Shown here piece by piece: positions 25,423-34,491 of a DNA stretch of 64,000 bases. The notes beneath the pieces were generated by a model. It had not been told where the DNA came from and made no database searches. It was given only the letters and a program-made list of their open reading frames with translations. The stretch's first letter is position 1, and each line of letters starts with the position of its first letter. Origin of the DNA: Noviherbaspirillum saxi (GTDB taxonomy: Bacteria > Pseudomonadota > Gammaproteobacteria > Burkholderiales > Burkholderiaceae_D); the NCBI RefSeq assembly GCF_003591035.1, contig NZ_QYUO01000001.1, forward strand, positions 1,054,001 through 1,118,000. The letters are read 5' to 3'. Both the position numbers and the translations under genes were made by a program.

Positions 25423-26220
25423 TCAAGTGCGATACCTGCGATAAGTAATGATCAAGGCGATAACACCGAATGCGACCATCGGCAATGACAGCATCTGGCC
25501 TGCAGAAATCGTGAAGCCGGCAAAACTGACTTCGTAGTCGGGTGTGCGGAAATATTCGGTAAAGACGCGCGCCAGACCGTATAGCCCGACAAACATCGCG
25601 CCAACCGCAAGAGGAGGGCGCTGCTTGCGCGCATACATCCAGAGGATGATGAACAGCAGCAGTCCATCCACCAGCGCCTGGTAGATCGGCGACGGATGAC
25701 GCGGAATCGCGTCGACATTCGGCCAGATCATCGCCCATGGCAGAGAAGGATCGGCAGGGCGGCCCGGCAGTTCGGCATTGATGAAATTGCCGATGCGGCC
25801 CGCGGCATAGCCGAGCGGGACCAGCGGAGCGATGAAATCGTAGACGGCGACGGTGCTGCGCCCCATTTTGCGTGCCCACAAGGCCATTGCGAGCAAGACG
25901 CCGAGAAAGCCGCCGTGGAAGGACATCCCGCCCTTCCAGATCGCGAAGATTTCCAGCGGATTGCTGAAATAGTATGCCGGGTTGTAGAACAGGACTTCCC
26001 CCAGTCGGCCGCCCAGCACGACGCCAAGCACGCCATAAAACAGCATGTCATCGAGATCATGCGGTTTCCATCCCGCCGCCGCCATGTGCGGCTGATTGGC
26101 CCGGATGCGGCCCAATATCAGAAATTGCACGAAAGCCAGCAGATACATCAATCCATACCAGTGAACGGACAACGGTCCGATAGAAAAGGCAATCGGGTCG
26201 GGAAGCGGGTGAGTCAGCAT
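25423..26220 (-). CDS. lgt: Prolipoprotein diacylglyceryl transferase
   Basis: A 265-residue inner-membrane enzyme with about seven helices. It transfers diacylglyceryl from phosphatidylglycerol to the lipobox Cys of prolipoproteins. The signature GRIGNFINAELPGR is intact, as are the N-terminal HWYGLMYLLAF with the catalytic His region and GGMSFHGGFLGV. The ATG at 26220 follows LysR by 7 nt; an upstream extension of ten residues is less likely. It is unusual to find this housekeeping gene packed between a LysR regulator and acyl-CoA genes. Confidence 0.95.
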   Translation of the reverse strand: MLTHPLPDPIAFSIGPLSVHWYGLMYLLAFVQFLILGRIRANQPHMAAAGWKPHDLDDMLFYGVLGVVLGGRLGEVLFYNPAYYFSNPLEIFAIWKGGMSFHGGFLGVLLAMALWARKMGRSTVAVYDFIAPLVPLGYAAGRIGNFINAELPGRPADPSLPWAMIWPNVDAIPRHPSPIYQALVDGLLLFIILWMYARKQRPPLAVGAMFVGLYGLARVFTEYFRTPDYEVSFAGFTISAGQMLSLPMVAFGVIALIITYRRYRT

Positions 26221-26227
26221 CGATCTT

Positions 26228-27121
26228 TCATCTCTTTCGCAGTAGTTCAAGGAAGGCGCGCAAGGCGGGCGACGGGTTGTCCCGTCGCCAGGCTAGTCCG
26301 GTTTCCACGGATACGGTCTTGTTGGACAAAGGTTTGTATTCCACCCCGGGCCGCTTGAGGTTCGACACCGATTGTGGCACAAGAGCAACGCCCATGCCGG
26401 CGGACACCAAACCCACGATAGTCTGCATCTGTATTGCTTCCTGGCCAATGCGCGGCGTCAACCCGGCATCACGAAAGCTGCCGAGGATCGTGTCATGAAA
26501 AGCCGGCGCGATGCGCCTGGGGAAGATGATCAGCGGCATGTCGGCGACTTGCTGCAGGCTTGCCGTCTTTTTCCCGCGCAAGTTCTTGATTCCCTGCGGC
26601 ACGGCAAGGATCAGCGGTTCCAGCAATACGACCAGGTAATCGAGTTCAGCCTTCGCCTTGTCGTGCAGAGGCGGAATCAGCAAGCCGGCATCGATGCGAC
26701 CTTGCATCAGGTCGTCAAGCTGCACATCGGTGGTTGCTTCGCGCAGGTCGATCTGGACACGCGGGTAGCGCTCGCGGAACTCGCGCAGCAGAGGCGGCAG
26801 CACGCTGTAGTCGGCGGTCGAGACAAAGGACAGGGATAACAGCCCGGATTCGCCGGAAGCGGCGCGGCGCGCGATGTCGGGCAAGCCCTCGGCCTGCAGC
26901 AGCAGGCGGCGCGCTTCTGGCAGCAAGGCGGTTCCGGCCGGCGTCAGTGCGACGCTGCGCTTGGTACGCTCGAATAGAGGCGTGCCCAAGGCGGTTTCTA
27001 GCGATTGTATGGTCTGCGACAGGGGCGGCTGAGTCATGTGCAGGCGCGCCGCAGCCCGGCCGAAGTGCAGTTCTTCGGCCACCGCTACGAAATATCGCAA
27101 CTGTCTGAGTTCGATGCTCAT
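26228..27121 (-). CDS. LysR family transcriptional regulator
   Basis: A 297-residue regulator. The N-terminal winged helix reads LRQLRYFVAVAEELHFGRAAARL, then HMTQPPLSQTIQSLE, the LysR recognition helix. The rest is a two-lobed periplasmic-binding-like effector domain of the BenM/CatM-like group (FVSTADYSVLPPLLREFRERYP). It is divergent from ilvD (178 bp between starts), so it could regulate ilvD, its own downstream cluster, or both. The effector is unknown. Confidence 0.9.
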   Translation of the reverse strand: MSIELRQLRYFVAVAEELHFGRAAARLHMTQPPLSQTIQSLETALGTPLFERTKRSVALTPAGTALLPEARRLLLQAEGLPDIARRAASGESGLLSLSFVSTADYSVLPPLLREFRERYPRVQIDLREATTDVQLDDLMQGRIDAGLLIPPLHDKAKAELDYLVVLLEPLILAVPQGIKNLRGKKTASLQQVADMPLIIFPRRIAPAFHDTILGSFRDAGLTPRIGQEAIQMQTIVGLVSAGMGVALVPQSVSNLKRPGVEYKPLSNKTVSVETGLAWRRDNPSPALRAFLELLRKR

Positions 27122-27197
27122 CCGGTCTTGGGTTCAGCTTGGCGTTCGGCCAGTACGCTGATATGCAATTCGTCTTAATAAGGAATGAATCATATAT

Positions 27198-27226
27198 TTG
27201 ACACCTTACTGAGGGCAAGGCAATCT
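27198..27226 (+). promoter_or_regulatory. Candidate promoter of ilvD
   Basis: TTGACA at 27198-27203 with CAATCT at 27221-27226 after 17 bp. The -10 match is imperfect. It would give a leader of about 65 nt; I see no branched-chain leader peptide or attenuator in it. Confidence 0.35.
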
Positions 27227-27298
27227 ATCGTTCTTTGCCGCCATTTCTGCCGTTCCGGCCGGAATGGCGCGCCCGCCCTGACATCTCTGGAGATGAAC

Positions 27299-29173
27299 AT
27301 GCCGCAATACCGTTCCCGTACCACAACCCACGGCCGCAATATGGCTGGCGCCCGCGCTCTTTGGCGCGCCACCGGCATGAAGGATGGCGATTTTGAAAAG
27401 CCGATCATTGCGGTGGTCAATTCGTTCACGCAGTTCGTCCCGGGCCACGTTCACTTAAAAGACCTCGGCCAGATGGTGGCGCGCGAGATCGAAGCGGCCG
27501 GCGGCGTTGCCAAAGAATTCAACACCATTGCTGTCGATGACGGTATTGCAATGGGTCACGGCGGCATGCTGTATTCGCTGCCTTCGCGCGAACTGATCGC
27601 CGACTCGGTGGAATACATGGTCAATGCCCACTGCGCGGACGCGATGGTGTGCATTTCGAATTGCGACAAGATCACGCCCGGGATGTTGATGGCTGCCATG
27701 CGGCTCAACATTCCCGTCGTCTTCGTGTCTGGTGGACCGATGGAAGCCGGCAAGGTCATCGAGGCGCTGCACGGCAAGCAGGAAGGCATGCAAAAGATCA
27801 TCAAGGTCGACCTGATCGATGCAATGATCCAGGCTGGCGATCCTACGGTGTCAGACGAGCAGGTGGCCAATATCGAGCGTTCGGCCTGTCCGACCTGCGG
27901 TTCCTGCTCCGGCATGTTCACCGCCAACTCGATGAACTGCCTGACCGAAGCGCTCGGCCTGTCCCTGCCGGGCAATGGCACCATCCTTGCGACGCACGCG
28001 GACCGCAAGCAATTGTTCCTGCGCGCCGGTCGCCTGGTGGTCGAGATCGCGAAGCGCTATTACGAGCAGGACGATGCGTCGGTCCTGCCGCGCAATATCG
28101 CGACCAAGACTGCATTCGAGAACGCAATGGCGCTCGATGTATCGATGGGCGGCTCCACCAATACCGTGCTGCACCTGCTGGCGGCGGCGCAGGAAGCAGG
28201 CGTCGACTTCACGATGGCCGATATCGACCGGATCTCGCGCAAGGTGCCGTGTCTGTGCAAGGTTGCGCCTGCGACTCAGGACTACCACATTGAAGACGTT
28301 CACCGCGCCGGCGGCATCGTCGCCATTCTCGGCGAACTCGATCGTGCAGGTTTGCTCGATACCAGCGTATCGACGGTGCACAGCAAGACCATGGCCGATT
28401 CCATTGCCAGCAACGACATCATGTTGAACAAAGGTGAGGCAGTACAGAAGCTGTTCCTGGCCGCACCGGGCGGGGTGCCGACCCAGGTCGCGTTTTCTCA
28501 GGACAAACGCTTCGACAAGCTGGATGACGATCGCGCGCATGGCTGCATCCGCGACAAGGAACACGCGTATTCGAAAGATGGCGGCCTCGCGGTCTTGTAC
28601 GGCAATCTGGCTGAAAAAGGCTGTATCGTCAAAACAGCGGGCGTCGACGAAAGCATTCTCAAATTCACCGGTACCGCGCGCGTATTCGAAAGCCAGGACG
28701 CTGCGGTCGATGCGATCCTGGGCGATGTGGTCAAGGAAGGCGACGTCGTGATCATTCGTTACGAAGGACCGAAGGGCGGTCCCGGCATGCAGGAAATGCT
28801 GTATCCGACTTCGTATATCAAGTCCAAGGGCTTGGGCAAGAAGTGCGCGCTGTTTACCGACGGACGTTTTTCGGGCGGCTCGTCCGGTCTCGTGATCGGT
28901 CATGCATCGCCAGAAGCGGCAGAGGGCGGGGCGATCGGACTGGTCAACGATGGCGACATCATCGAGATCGATATTCCCGAGCGCCGTATGCATCTCAAGA
29001 TCAGCGATGCCGAACTCGCGGCACGCCGCGCGGCGATGGAAGCGAAGGGCGACAAGGCATGGAAGCCGGAGAACCGTGATCGCGTCGTATCGCAGGCTTT
29101 GCAGGCATACGCGGCATTGGCTACATCTGCAGATCGCGGTGCGGTGCGTGACTTGTCGCAATTGAAGCGATAA
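27299..29173 (+). CDS. ilvD: Dihydroxy-acid dehydratase
   Basis: A 624-residue iron-sulfur dehydratase catalysing the third common step of valine, isoleucine and leucine/pantothenate synthesis. Cluster-ligand motifs are NCDKITPGM and [20 protein letters not shown]; the C-terminal [23 protein letters not shown] is also typical. GGAG lies 6 nt before the ATG at 27299 and abuts an in-frame ATG at 27293, which decides for [10 protein letters not shown] as the N-terminus. It is monocistronic with a strong terminator 26 nt after the stop. Confidence 0.96.
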   Translation: MPQYRSRTTTHGRNMAGARALWRATGMKDGDFEKPIIAVVNSFTQFVPGHVHLKDLGQMVAREIEAAGGVAKEFNTIAVDDGIAMGHGGMLYSLPSRELIADSVEYMVNAHCADAMVCISNCDKITPGMLMAAMRLNIPVVFVSGGPMEAGKVIEALHGKQEGMQKIIKVDLIDAMIQAGDPTVSDEQVANIERSACPTCGSCSGMFTANSMNCLTEALGLSLPGNGTILATHADRKQLFLRAGRLVVEIAKRYYEQDDASVLPRNIATKTAFENAMALDVSMGGSTNTVLHLLAAAQEAGVDFTMADIDRISRKVPCLCKVAPATQDYHIEDVHRAGGIVAILGELDRAGLLDTSVSTVHSKTMADSIASNDIMLNKGEAVQKLFLAAPGGVPTQVAFSQDKRFDKLDDDRAHGCIRDKEHAYSKDGGLAVLYGNLAEKGCIVKTAGVDESILKFTGTARVFESQDAAVDAILGDVVKEGDVVIIRYEGPKGGPGMQEMLYPTSYIKSKGLGKKCALFTDGRFSGGSSGLVIGHASPEAAEGGAIGLVNDGDIIEIDIPERRMHLKISDAELAARRAAMEAKGDKAWKPENRDRVVSQALQAYAALATSADRGAVRDLSQLKR

Positions 29174-29198
29174 GCAGGGCGCGCAAGCGCTTGAGGCA

Positions 29199-29235
29199 TA
29201 ACAATGGGGCGCCGCGGCGCCCCATTGTTATTTTG
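29199..29235 (+). terminator. Intrinsic terminator after ilvD
   Basis: A 14-bp perfect palindromic stem (29199-29212 with 29217-29230) followed by TTTTG. It also separates ilvD from the convergent Trp-rich gene. Confidence 0.85.
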
Positions 29236-29249
29236 ATACGTCTAGCTGG

Positions 29250-29468
29250 CTATTTTTTGAATGCCTTTCCAACGCGCTCCTTGCGTGCTTTCTCCAGCTG
29301 TTCGTGCGCCTTGCGCTTGTCGAGCCCTAGCATGCGCTCGATGAATTCGAACCAGATGAATGCCAGTAAAAACAGGCCGCCAATCCACCACCACGAAAAC
29401 TCGGCAAAAGGTCCGACCTCGAAATAGCGCAGGATTGACAAGAGAACAATGGCAATGATGATGGGCAT
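29250..29468 (-). CDS. TIGR04438 family small Trp-rich membrane protein
   Basis: A 72-residue protein with two hydrophobic helices (residues 2-12 and 27-43) around an FSWWWIGG tryptophan cluster, then a charged helix LDKRKAHEQLEKARKERV. This composition matches the TIGR04438 family of Burkholderiales, of unknown function. AAGGAG stands at perfect distance before the ATG. It is divergent from the cytochrome gene and convergent with ilvD. Confidence 0.85.
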   Translation of the reverse strand: MPIIIAIVLLSILRYFEVGPFAEFSWWWIGGLFLLAFIWFEFIERMLGLDKRKAHEQLEKARKERVGKAFKK

Positions 29469-29619
29469 GACGACTCCTTTCCTGCAGGATAGAAGGAAAC
29501 TTTGTAACGGTCAATTGCGACCGTCAACCAGCGTTTGATACGATGCGTTTCATTTACACGCGTTACGTGACCCGGATGAACGCTGTAAAATGATGCGGGT
29601 TTTTCTACTGGAGAAATGA

Positions 29620-29928
29620 ATGAAACGTTCGTTGTTGGTATTCTTGGCTGCGGGTGTATTGGTGTCCAACGCCGCGATGGCAAACGCCGATCTGGCGAAG
29701 GCGAAAAACTGCATGGCCTGCCATGCGGTTGCTAACAAGGTTGTCGGTCCCGGCTTCAAAGAAGTGGCTGCAAAATATGCAGGCCAAAAGGATAGCGAAG
29801 ACAAGCTCATGCAAAAGATCCTCAAGGGTGGTTCAGGTACGTGGGGCGCGGTCCCGATGCCGGCCAATCCACAGGTCAGCGAGGCCGAGGCACGCACGCT
29901 GGTCAAGTGGATTATGTCCCAGAAGTAG
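29620..29928 (+). CDS. Class I cytochrome c (c551/c552-like)
   Basis: A 102-residue periplasmic electron carrier. A signal peptide (MKRSLLVFLAAGVLVSNAAMA) is followed by one haem site CMACH (Cys31, Cys34, His35). The distal Met ligand lies in WGAVPMPANPQVSE, typical of cytochrome c8/c551, and the C-terminal helix is ARTLVKWIMSQ. GGAG precedes the ATG. It would shuttle electrons between the bc1 complex and terminal oxidases or reductases. It stands alone with its own terminator. Confidence 0.93.
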   Translation: MKRSLLVFLAAGVLVSNAAMANADLAKAKNCMACHAVANKVVGPGFKEVAAKYAGQKDSEDKLMQKILKGGSGTWGAVPMPANPQVSEAEARTLVKWIMSQK

Positions 29929-29976
29929 TACACGCACATACCGCGGTAAATACTGCGGTCAAGGCAGTTGGAACTG

Positions 29977-30008
29977 AAAAGCGCTCGAAAGGGCGCTTTT
30001 TGTTTTTG
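29977..30008 (+). terminator. Intrinsic terminator after cytochrome c
   Basis: An 8-bp stem AAAAGCGC/GCGCTTTT (29977-29984 with 29993-30000), 8-nt loop, then TGTTTTT. Confidence 0.7.
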
Positions 30009-30083
30009 ATGCGCTTGGTGCAGTGCCATTGGAATTGGTATAAGTACATTGTGCTGCCTGCGCGCCATGCGATAAGCAGGACG

Positions 30084-30115
30084 AAAAAAAGCCCCGGTCA
30101 ATCGACCGGGGCTTT
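30084..30115 (-). terminator. Intrinsic terminator after the Liv-type binding protein
   Basis: A 12-bp stem (30088-30099 with 30104-30115) with a 4-nt loop and an A7 run that is the U-tract on the minus strand, 18 nt after the stop. Confidence 0.85.
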
Positions 30116-30133
30116 CAATCAGCGCGATGCAGA

Positions 30134-31285
30134 TTACTTCACGACTGCCATTTGCGTACGCTTGCCACCCTTGTAGGTGTACAGCGTCAGAGTGCCGTCC
30201 TTGATATCGCCTTTGTCATCAAAAACGATATTGCCGGTCACGCCCTTGTAAGTGATCTTCTTCAGTTCAGGCAGGTACTTTTCCGGATCCGCGGAATTGG
30301 CTTTCTTCATCGCCTCGACCATGACCATGACGGAGTCATAGACGTACGGTGCATAGATCTGCACATCGACGTTGAATTTCTTCTTGAAGGCCGCACGGAA
30401 GTCGTCCATGCCTTTCTTCTGCGATTCTTCCACACCGCCTGCTTCGGCGCAGACGACCTGGCCTTCGCCGATCGCATCGCCAGCCAGTTGTGCCAGCGCT
30501 TCGGAACAGATACCGTCGCCGCCCATGAACTTGGCATTGATGCCCAGCGCCTTCATCTGGCGCAGCATCGGGCCGGCAACCGCATCCATGCCGCCGAAGA
30601 AGACGGTGTCAGGATTCTTGGCCTTGATGGCGGTCAGAATCGCGTTGAAGTCGGTGGCCTTGTCGTTGGTGTACTGCTGCGCAACGATCTCCGTGCCGCC
30701 GCCCTTGCTCTTGACACCCTTGATGAATTCTTCTGCCACGCCCTGGCCGTAGGCGGTACGGTCGTCGATTACCGCAACCTTCTTCGCCTTGTTGATCTGG
30801 ACTGCATAGCGGCCCAATGTGCCGCCGAGCTGGCCGTCATTGGCCACCACGCGGAAGGCCGACTTGAAGCCTTGCTGGGTGTACTTGGGGTTGGTTGCCG
30901 ATGGGGAGATCTGCGGAATGCCTGCATCGTGATAAATCTTCGATGCCGGGATGGTGGTGCCGGAATTCAGGTGACCGATCACGCCATTGACCTTGGCGTC
31001 GACCAGCTTCTGTGCTGCAGACGTACCCTGCTTCGGGTCCGCGCCGTCGTCTTCCGCCAGCAGTTCGAACTTGACCTTCTTGCCGCCGATGGTCACGCCC
31101 TTGGCGTTGAGTTCGTCGATCGCCATGCGGGCGCCGTTTTCGTTGTCCTTACCCAAGTGTGCAATCGCGCCGGAGATCGGGCCGACGTGGCCGATCTTCA
31201 CGACTTGTTCCTGTGCCGACGCTGCGCCTGCAAAGGCAAACGCTACTGCACCAGCCAACGGAATCATTTTTGTAGTGAACTGCAT
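30134..31285 (-). CDS. Branched-chain amino acid ABC transporter substrate-binding protein
   Basis: A 383-residue periplasmic binding protein of the LivJ/LivK class. A signal peptide (AGAVAFAFAGAASAQ) is followed by QVVKIGHVGPISGAIAHLG, the usual first strand and ligand loop, and by SGTTIPASKIYHDAGIPQIS. AGGAGG precedes the ATG. It should bind leucine, isoleucine, valine or another small amino acid and deliver it to a LivHMGF transporter, none of which is encoded here. It is an orphan gene with its own terminator. Confidence 0.92.
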   Translation of the reverse strand: MQFTTKMIPLAGAVAFAFAGAASAQEQVVKIGHVGPISGAIAHLGKDNENGARMAIDELNAKGVTIGGKKVKFELLAEDDGADPKQGTSAAQKLVDAKVNGVIGHLNSGTTIPASKIYHDAGIPQISPSATNPKYTQQGFKSAFRVVANDGQLGGTLGRYAVQINKAKKVAVIDDRTAYGQGVAEEFIKGVKSKGGGTEIVAQQYTNDKATDFNAILTAIKAKNPDTVFFGGMDAVAGPMLRQMKALGINAKFMGGDGICSEALAQLAGDAIGEGQVVCAEAGGVEESQKKGMDDFRAAFKKKFNVDVQIYAPYVYDSVMVMVEAMKKANSADPEKYLPELKKITYKGVTGNIVFDDKGDIKDGTLTLYTYKGGKRTQMAVVK

Positions 31286-31529
31286 AAAATATCCTCCTAA
31301 GGATTGATAAAACGCGGGGTAACTGCAACACTCACCTCTCAGGCCGCTGCATCGCTCATGCGTGCTTCGAATGGCCGGTTATATCCCCTTACCGCCCATT
31401 CGCTTCGCACGCACTGCCTTGCGGCAGCCCGTTGTCTATTCAGAAATCTGAACAGGCAGACGGTACAACAGAAAAAACGGTTCGCAAAGAGTTTTTCTGC
31501 GGTTTTTCGTAATTTTCGACAATTTTTAT

Positions 31530-32039
31530 ATGCCTAAATTTCATGCACTCGACAAGGTCGATCGCAAGCTTCTGAACCTTCTGCAGAAGGACAACCAGAT
31601 ACCGACCAGGACGCTTGCGGAGAAGGTGCATATCTCCCAGCCTACTTGTCTGAGGCGTATTCGCGAGCTGCGCGAAGCCGGGGTCATCAGTGCCGATGTC
31701 GCGATGGTCGATCCGTTCGCGCTCGGGTATGGAATGCTGGCGTTTCTTGAGGTGTCGCTGAACAACCAGTCCGACGAGCATATGCAGGAATTCGAGGCAC
31801 GCATGGCCAAGGAAACCGAAGTCATGCAGTGTTATTTCGTGTCTGGCGACTATGATTATTTCCTTGTGGTCCATGTAGTCGATATGGATGCGTACTACCA
31901 GTTCGTGCGGCGCGTGATCTCGGGTTCGGGCAATGTCAGACACTTCCAGTCGCGCTTTCCGATGAAGCGCGCGAAATTCGCAACGCGCATCGCCTTCGAC
32001 GAAAAGCAGGCCGAGGTACAGGTCCGCGTATCGAAGTGA
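31530..32039 (+). CDS. Lrp/AsnC family transcriptional regulator
   Basis: A 169-residue Lrp-type regulator. The N-terminal helix-turn-helix begins LDKVDRKLLNLLQKDNQIPT and includes ISQPTCLRRIRELREAGVI. The C-terminal RAM domain (YFVSGDYDYFLVVHVVDMDAYYQFVRRVI) binds amino acids and drives oligomerisation. It is convergent with dadA, 145 bp away; Lrp-type proteins often control alanine catabolic genes, so regulation of dadA is plausible. The 244-bp gap from the divergent Liv gene holds the promoters. Confidence 0.92.
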   Translation: MPKFHALDKVDRKLLNLLQKDNQIPTRTLAEKVHISQPTCLRRIRELREAGVISADVAMVDPFALGYGMLAFLEVSLNNQSDEHMQEFEARMAKETEVMQCYFVSGDYDYFLVVHVVDMDAYYQFVRRVISGSGNVRHFQSRFPMKRAKFATRIAFDEKQAEVQVRVSK

Positions 32040-32118
32040 ACTGCCATGTCTTCGTTCTTACTCCCGCCGTTATCCCCGCCGTAATCCCATAACGCGCTGG
32101 CATGGCGACGGATGACAA

Positions 32119-32167
32119 AAGCCCTCTGAACTTCCATGCTTATCGCAAAAAGAAATTCAGAGGGCTT
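32119..32167. terminator. Bidirectional terminator between Lrp gene and dadA
   Basis: A 12-bp perfect inverted repeat (AAGCCCTCTGAA, 32119-32130, with 32156-32167) with a 25-nt loop, between convergent genes. U-tracts are short, so strength is uncertain. Confidence 0.6.
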
Positions 32168-32184
32168 AATTTGGACGACGCAGA

Positions 32185-33501
32185 TTAGGCGCGTGCCGGT
32201 AAGCTAGTAGTGAATTGTCCGGGCGCGCGGCGCGGAACGCCGATGAACGCAAAGTCGACCTCAGGCTGACGGCCGGACACGATATCCGCGATTGCACGTC
32301 CGGAACCGCAGCCCATGGTCCAGCCCAACGTGCCGTGGCCGGTGTTGAGGAACAGATTGCCGATGCGCGATTTGCCGATATACGGCACGTTCGACGGTGT
32401 AAGCGGACGCAAGCCTGTCCAGTACACGGGATTGTCGTAGTCGCAGGCGCCGGGGAACAATTCCCGGGTACGGCGAGTGATCGCCTCGCAGCGCATGGTA
32501 TTCAGTTCACGCGTGTAGCCATTGAGTTCGCAGGTGCCCGCTACACGCAGGCGGTCGCCAAAGCGCGACACGACCAGCTTGTAGCCATCATCGGTCAGAG
32601 ACACGGTCGGTGCGGCGTCGGGATTGGTGACGGCATACGTCGCTGAATAGCCCTTGCCGGGATAGATCATCAGGTCAATACCCAGCGGTTTCAGCAGCGG
32701 TACGGAGAAGCTACCCATTGCCATCACGAAGGCATCGGCATGCAAGACCTGATGCCGGCCATCGGGATGAATCACTTCCACGCCTGTTACCTTGGCCGAT
32801 GCGCCGGAACCTTCGGTAATCAGGCGGGTAATCGTGGTGTTGAACCGGAATTGCACGCCTGCAGTTGCTGCACGCGCAGCAAGCCCGGTGGTGAATTTGT
32901 AGACGTCGCCCGATTCATCGGTCGCGGTGAAATCGCCGCCGACTATCTTGTCGCGAATACTCGCCAGCGCCGGTTCGATGCGCACCACTTCATCCGCGCC
33001 GATGGAGTCGCGCGGGCAGCCTAGATCGCGCATCAGCTTCGCAGCTGGCAGCGAATCGTCGAACTCTTTCTTGTCGGTGTAAAAATGCAGGATGCCGCTG
33101 GTCAGATGGTCGTAGTCAACCCCGGTTTCAGCGCGCACGGCTTGCAGCGTCTGGCGGCTGTACTCGGAAATGGCGACGATCTGGCGGATATTGTCTGCGG
33201 TACGGCCGGGCGTGCATTCGCGCAGAAACTGCAAACCCCAGTTCCATTGCAGCCATTCCGGACGGAAGCGATAGAGCAGCGGAGCGTCTTCCTTGCCCAG
33301 CCATTTCAGGATCTTGAGCGGCGCAGAAGGATTGGCCCATGGTTCGGCATGCGATACCGAAATCTGGCCGCCATTGGCAAAGCTGGTTTCCTGCGCGACG
33401 CCGGGTTGGCGCTCGATGACGGTCACTTCATGGCCTGCCTTGTTCAGAAACCATGCAGAAGCAGTGCCGATAATGCCTGACCCAAGTACGATAACTTTCA
33501 T
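32185..33501 (-). CDS. dadA: D-amino acid dehydrogenase small subunit (DadA)
   Basis: A 438-residue FAD enzyme that oxidatively deaminates D-amino acids, mainly D-alanine, passing electrons to the respiratory chain. The FAD-binding N-terminus is VIVLGSGIIGTASAWFLNKAG with GxGxxG, then the acidic end of strand 2 (TVIERQ). The DadA-typical ETSFANGGQISVSHAEPWA follows. The C-terminus shows YWTGLRPLTPSNVPYIG and TGHGTLGWTMGCGSGR. CGGAGATT precedes the ATG. No alanine racemase is adjacent. An A+T-rich 142-bp region upstream likely holds the promoter. Confidence 0.93.
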   Translation of the reverse strand: MKVIVLGSGIIGTASAWFLNKAGHEVTVIERQPGVAQETSFANGGQISVSHAEPWANPSAPLKILKWLGKEDAPLLYRFRPEWLQWNWGLQFLRECTPGRTADNIRQIVAISEYSRQTLQAVRAETGVDYDHLTSGILHFYTDKKEFDDSLPAAKLMRDLGCPRDSIGADEVVRIEPALASIRDKIVGGDFTATDESGDVYKFTTGLAARAATAGVQFRFNTTITRLITEGSGASAKVTGVEVIHPDGRHQVLHADAFVMAMGSFSVPLLKPLGIDLMIYPGKGYSATYAVTNPDAAPTVSLTDDGYKLVVSRFGDRLRVAGTCELNGYTRELNTMRCEAITRRTRELFPGACDYDNPVYWTGLRPLTPSNVPYIGKSRIGNLFLNTGHGTLGWTMGCGSGRAIADIVSGRQPEVDFAFIGVPRRAPGQFTTSLPARA

Positions 33502-33614
33502 GACGACAGAATCTCCGGTTGACGATGACGGAATTGTAAAAAGTTATCGTTATTTTGGGTAATCAAGAAAGGCGTTTGAATTTTTATTCATGAACGCCCG
33601 TATAAAAATCTTGT

Positions 33615-33645
33615 TCAAAAACGTAAAAAACAGAGATCTGTTTTT
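33615..33645 (-). terminator. Terminator overlapping the end of the DUF2486 gene
   Basis: A stem AAAAACAG/CTGTTTTT (33626-33633 with 33638-33645), 4-nt loop, followed on the minus strand by a U-rich run. Its upstream arm overlaps the TAA stop. Confidence 0.6.
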
Positions 33646-34036
33646 ATTTTTTTGAATTCTGCAGTTTTGTGATTTCCTGCGTGACCGCGCGCCTGACGAC
33701 GTCCTTGATGGAATTGTGCAGGCCGTCCTTGATTTCCGACGCGAGCCGTTCCACTGCTACCTGTAGCGCATCGGCCAAACTGTCGCGCACACGTTGCTCA
33801 AGGACGAAGTCGACCCGTTCCAGGATCTGCACTAGCACGCGCTCCCTGACTTCACGCTCAAGTCGCTCCCATTCGGCCTCATCCCTGATGCTCTGCGTCT
33901 GCAAGGCTGGTGTCGCGAGACTTTCTTCGATCGGAGCCGGAACGCTGGTGTCCGAAAGAGGTGTCGCAATTGTCGCCGGCGCGGGAATGATTTCGGTCAG
34001 GACCGGGATGCCGGCATCGAGGGTAGGATTGCTCAT
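33644..34036 (-). CDS. DUF2486-like protein downstream of holC
   Basis: A 130-residue acidic/helical protein. The opening (NPTLDAGIPVLTEIIPAP) is the conserved 'xIPVLTE' feature of a Burkholderiales family found next to holC. The rest is a long charged helix (EWERLEREVRERVLVQILER) ending Lys-rich. Function is unknown. Its ATG overlaps the holC stop (ATGA), so the two are translationally coupled. The DUF assignment is from memory and could be a related family. Confidence 0.65.
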   Translation of the reverse strand: MSNPTLDAGIPVLTEIIPAPATIATPLSDTSVPAPIEESLATPALQTQSIRDEAEWERLEREVRERVLVQILERVDFVLEQRVRDSLADALQVAVERLASEIKDGLHNSIKDVVRRAVTQEITKLQNSKK

Positions 34037-34458
34037 GCCGGTTCCGCGACAAAGTGAGTAAGTGGATAACCGCGCTGCTGATAAAAGCGATAGCGATCCC
34101 GTCCGGCAGTCTTGTCCGCGTCTTCGCCCGAAATGATTTCAAACATGCGCTCGAAGCGAGCGAAATACGTAGGCGTAGTGCTCGACAGATTGATCAGGAT
34201 CTGGTGATGCGGCAGCTCGGCATCGTCGTTATCGGTAAGGATGATCGGTGTGCTTGCAGCAAGCGGATCGCCGGCCGTCACATGCGGCAGAAAATCCAGT
34301 TCGGAAAAGGTCCAGAGCGTCTGGTCGAGGGTATCGAGCAACGGCTTGCCATCGACGCGCAGCACGATATTGAAGTTTGCCGCGCGCGCCTTGCGCACGA
34401 GCCGGCAGGCATACAGCAGCTTGTCCGGCACATTGCTATGGAAATCGATGCGGGTCAT
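34033..34458 (-). CDS. holC: DNA polymerase III subunit chi
   Basis: A 141-residue chi subunit, which links the clamp loader to SSB. Conserved features are the opening TRIDFHSNVPDKLLYACRLVRKA, the TLWTFSELDFLPHV segment and PIILTDNDDAELPHHQILINL. The C-terminus has YRFYQQRGYPLTHF. In many relatives it follows pepA; here it follows a DUF4124/glutaredoxin gene (34-nt gap). Confidence 0.93.
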   Translation of the reverse strand: MTRIDFHSNVPDKLLYACRLVRKARAANFNIVLRVDGKPLLDTLDQTLWTFSELDFLPHVTAGDPLAASTPIILTDNDDAELPHHQILINLSSTTPTYFARFERMFEIISGEDADKTAGRDRYRFYQQRGYPLTHFVAEPA

Positions 34459-34491
34459 GGGCGCACGCCTGCGCCAGAGAGGCGGCCCATG

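Noticed and set aside
27122..27298. Branched-chain leader peptide or riboswitch before ilvD
   Set aside because: No run of Ile/Val/Leu codons followed by a terminator, and no recognisable riboswitch core, was found.
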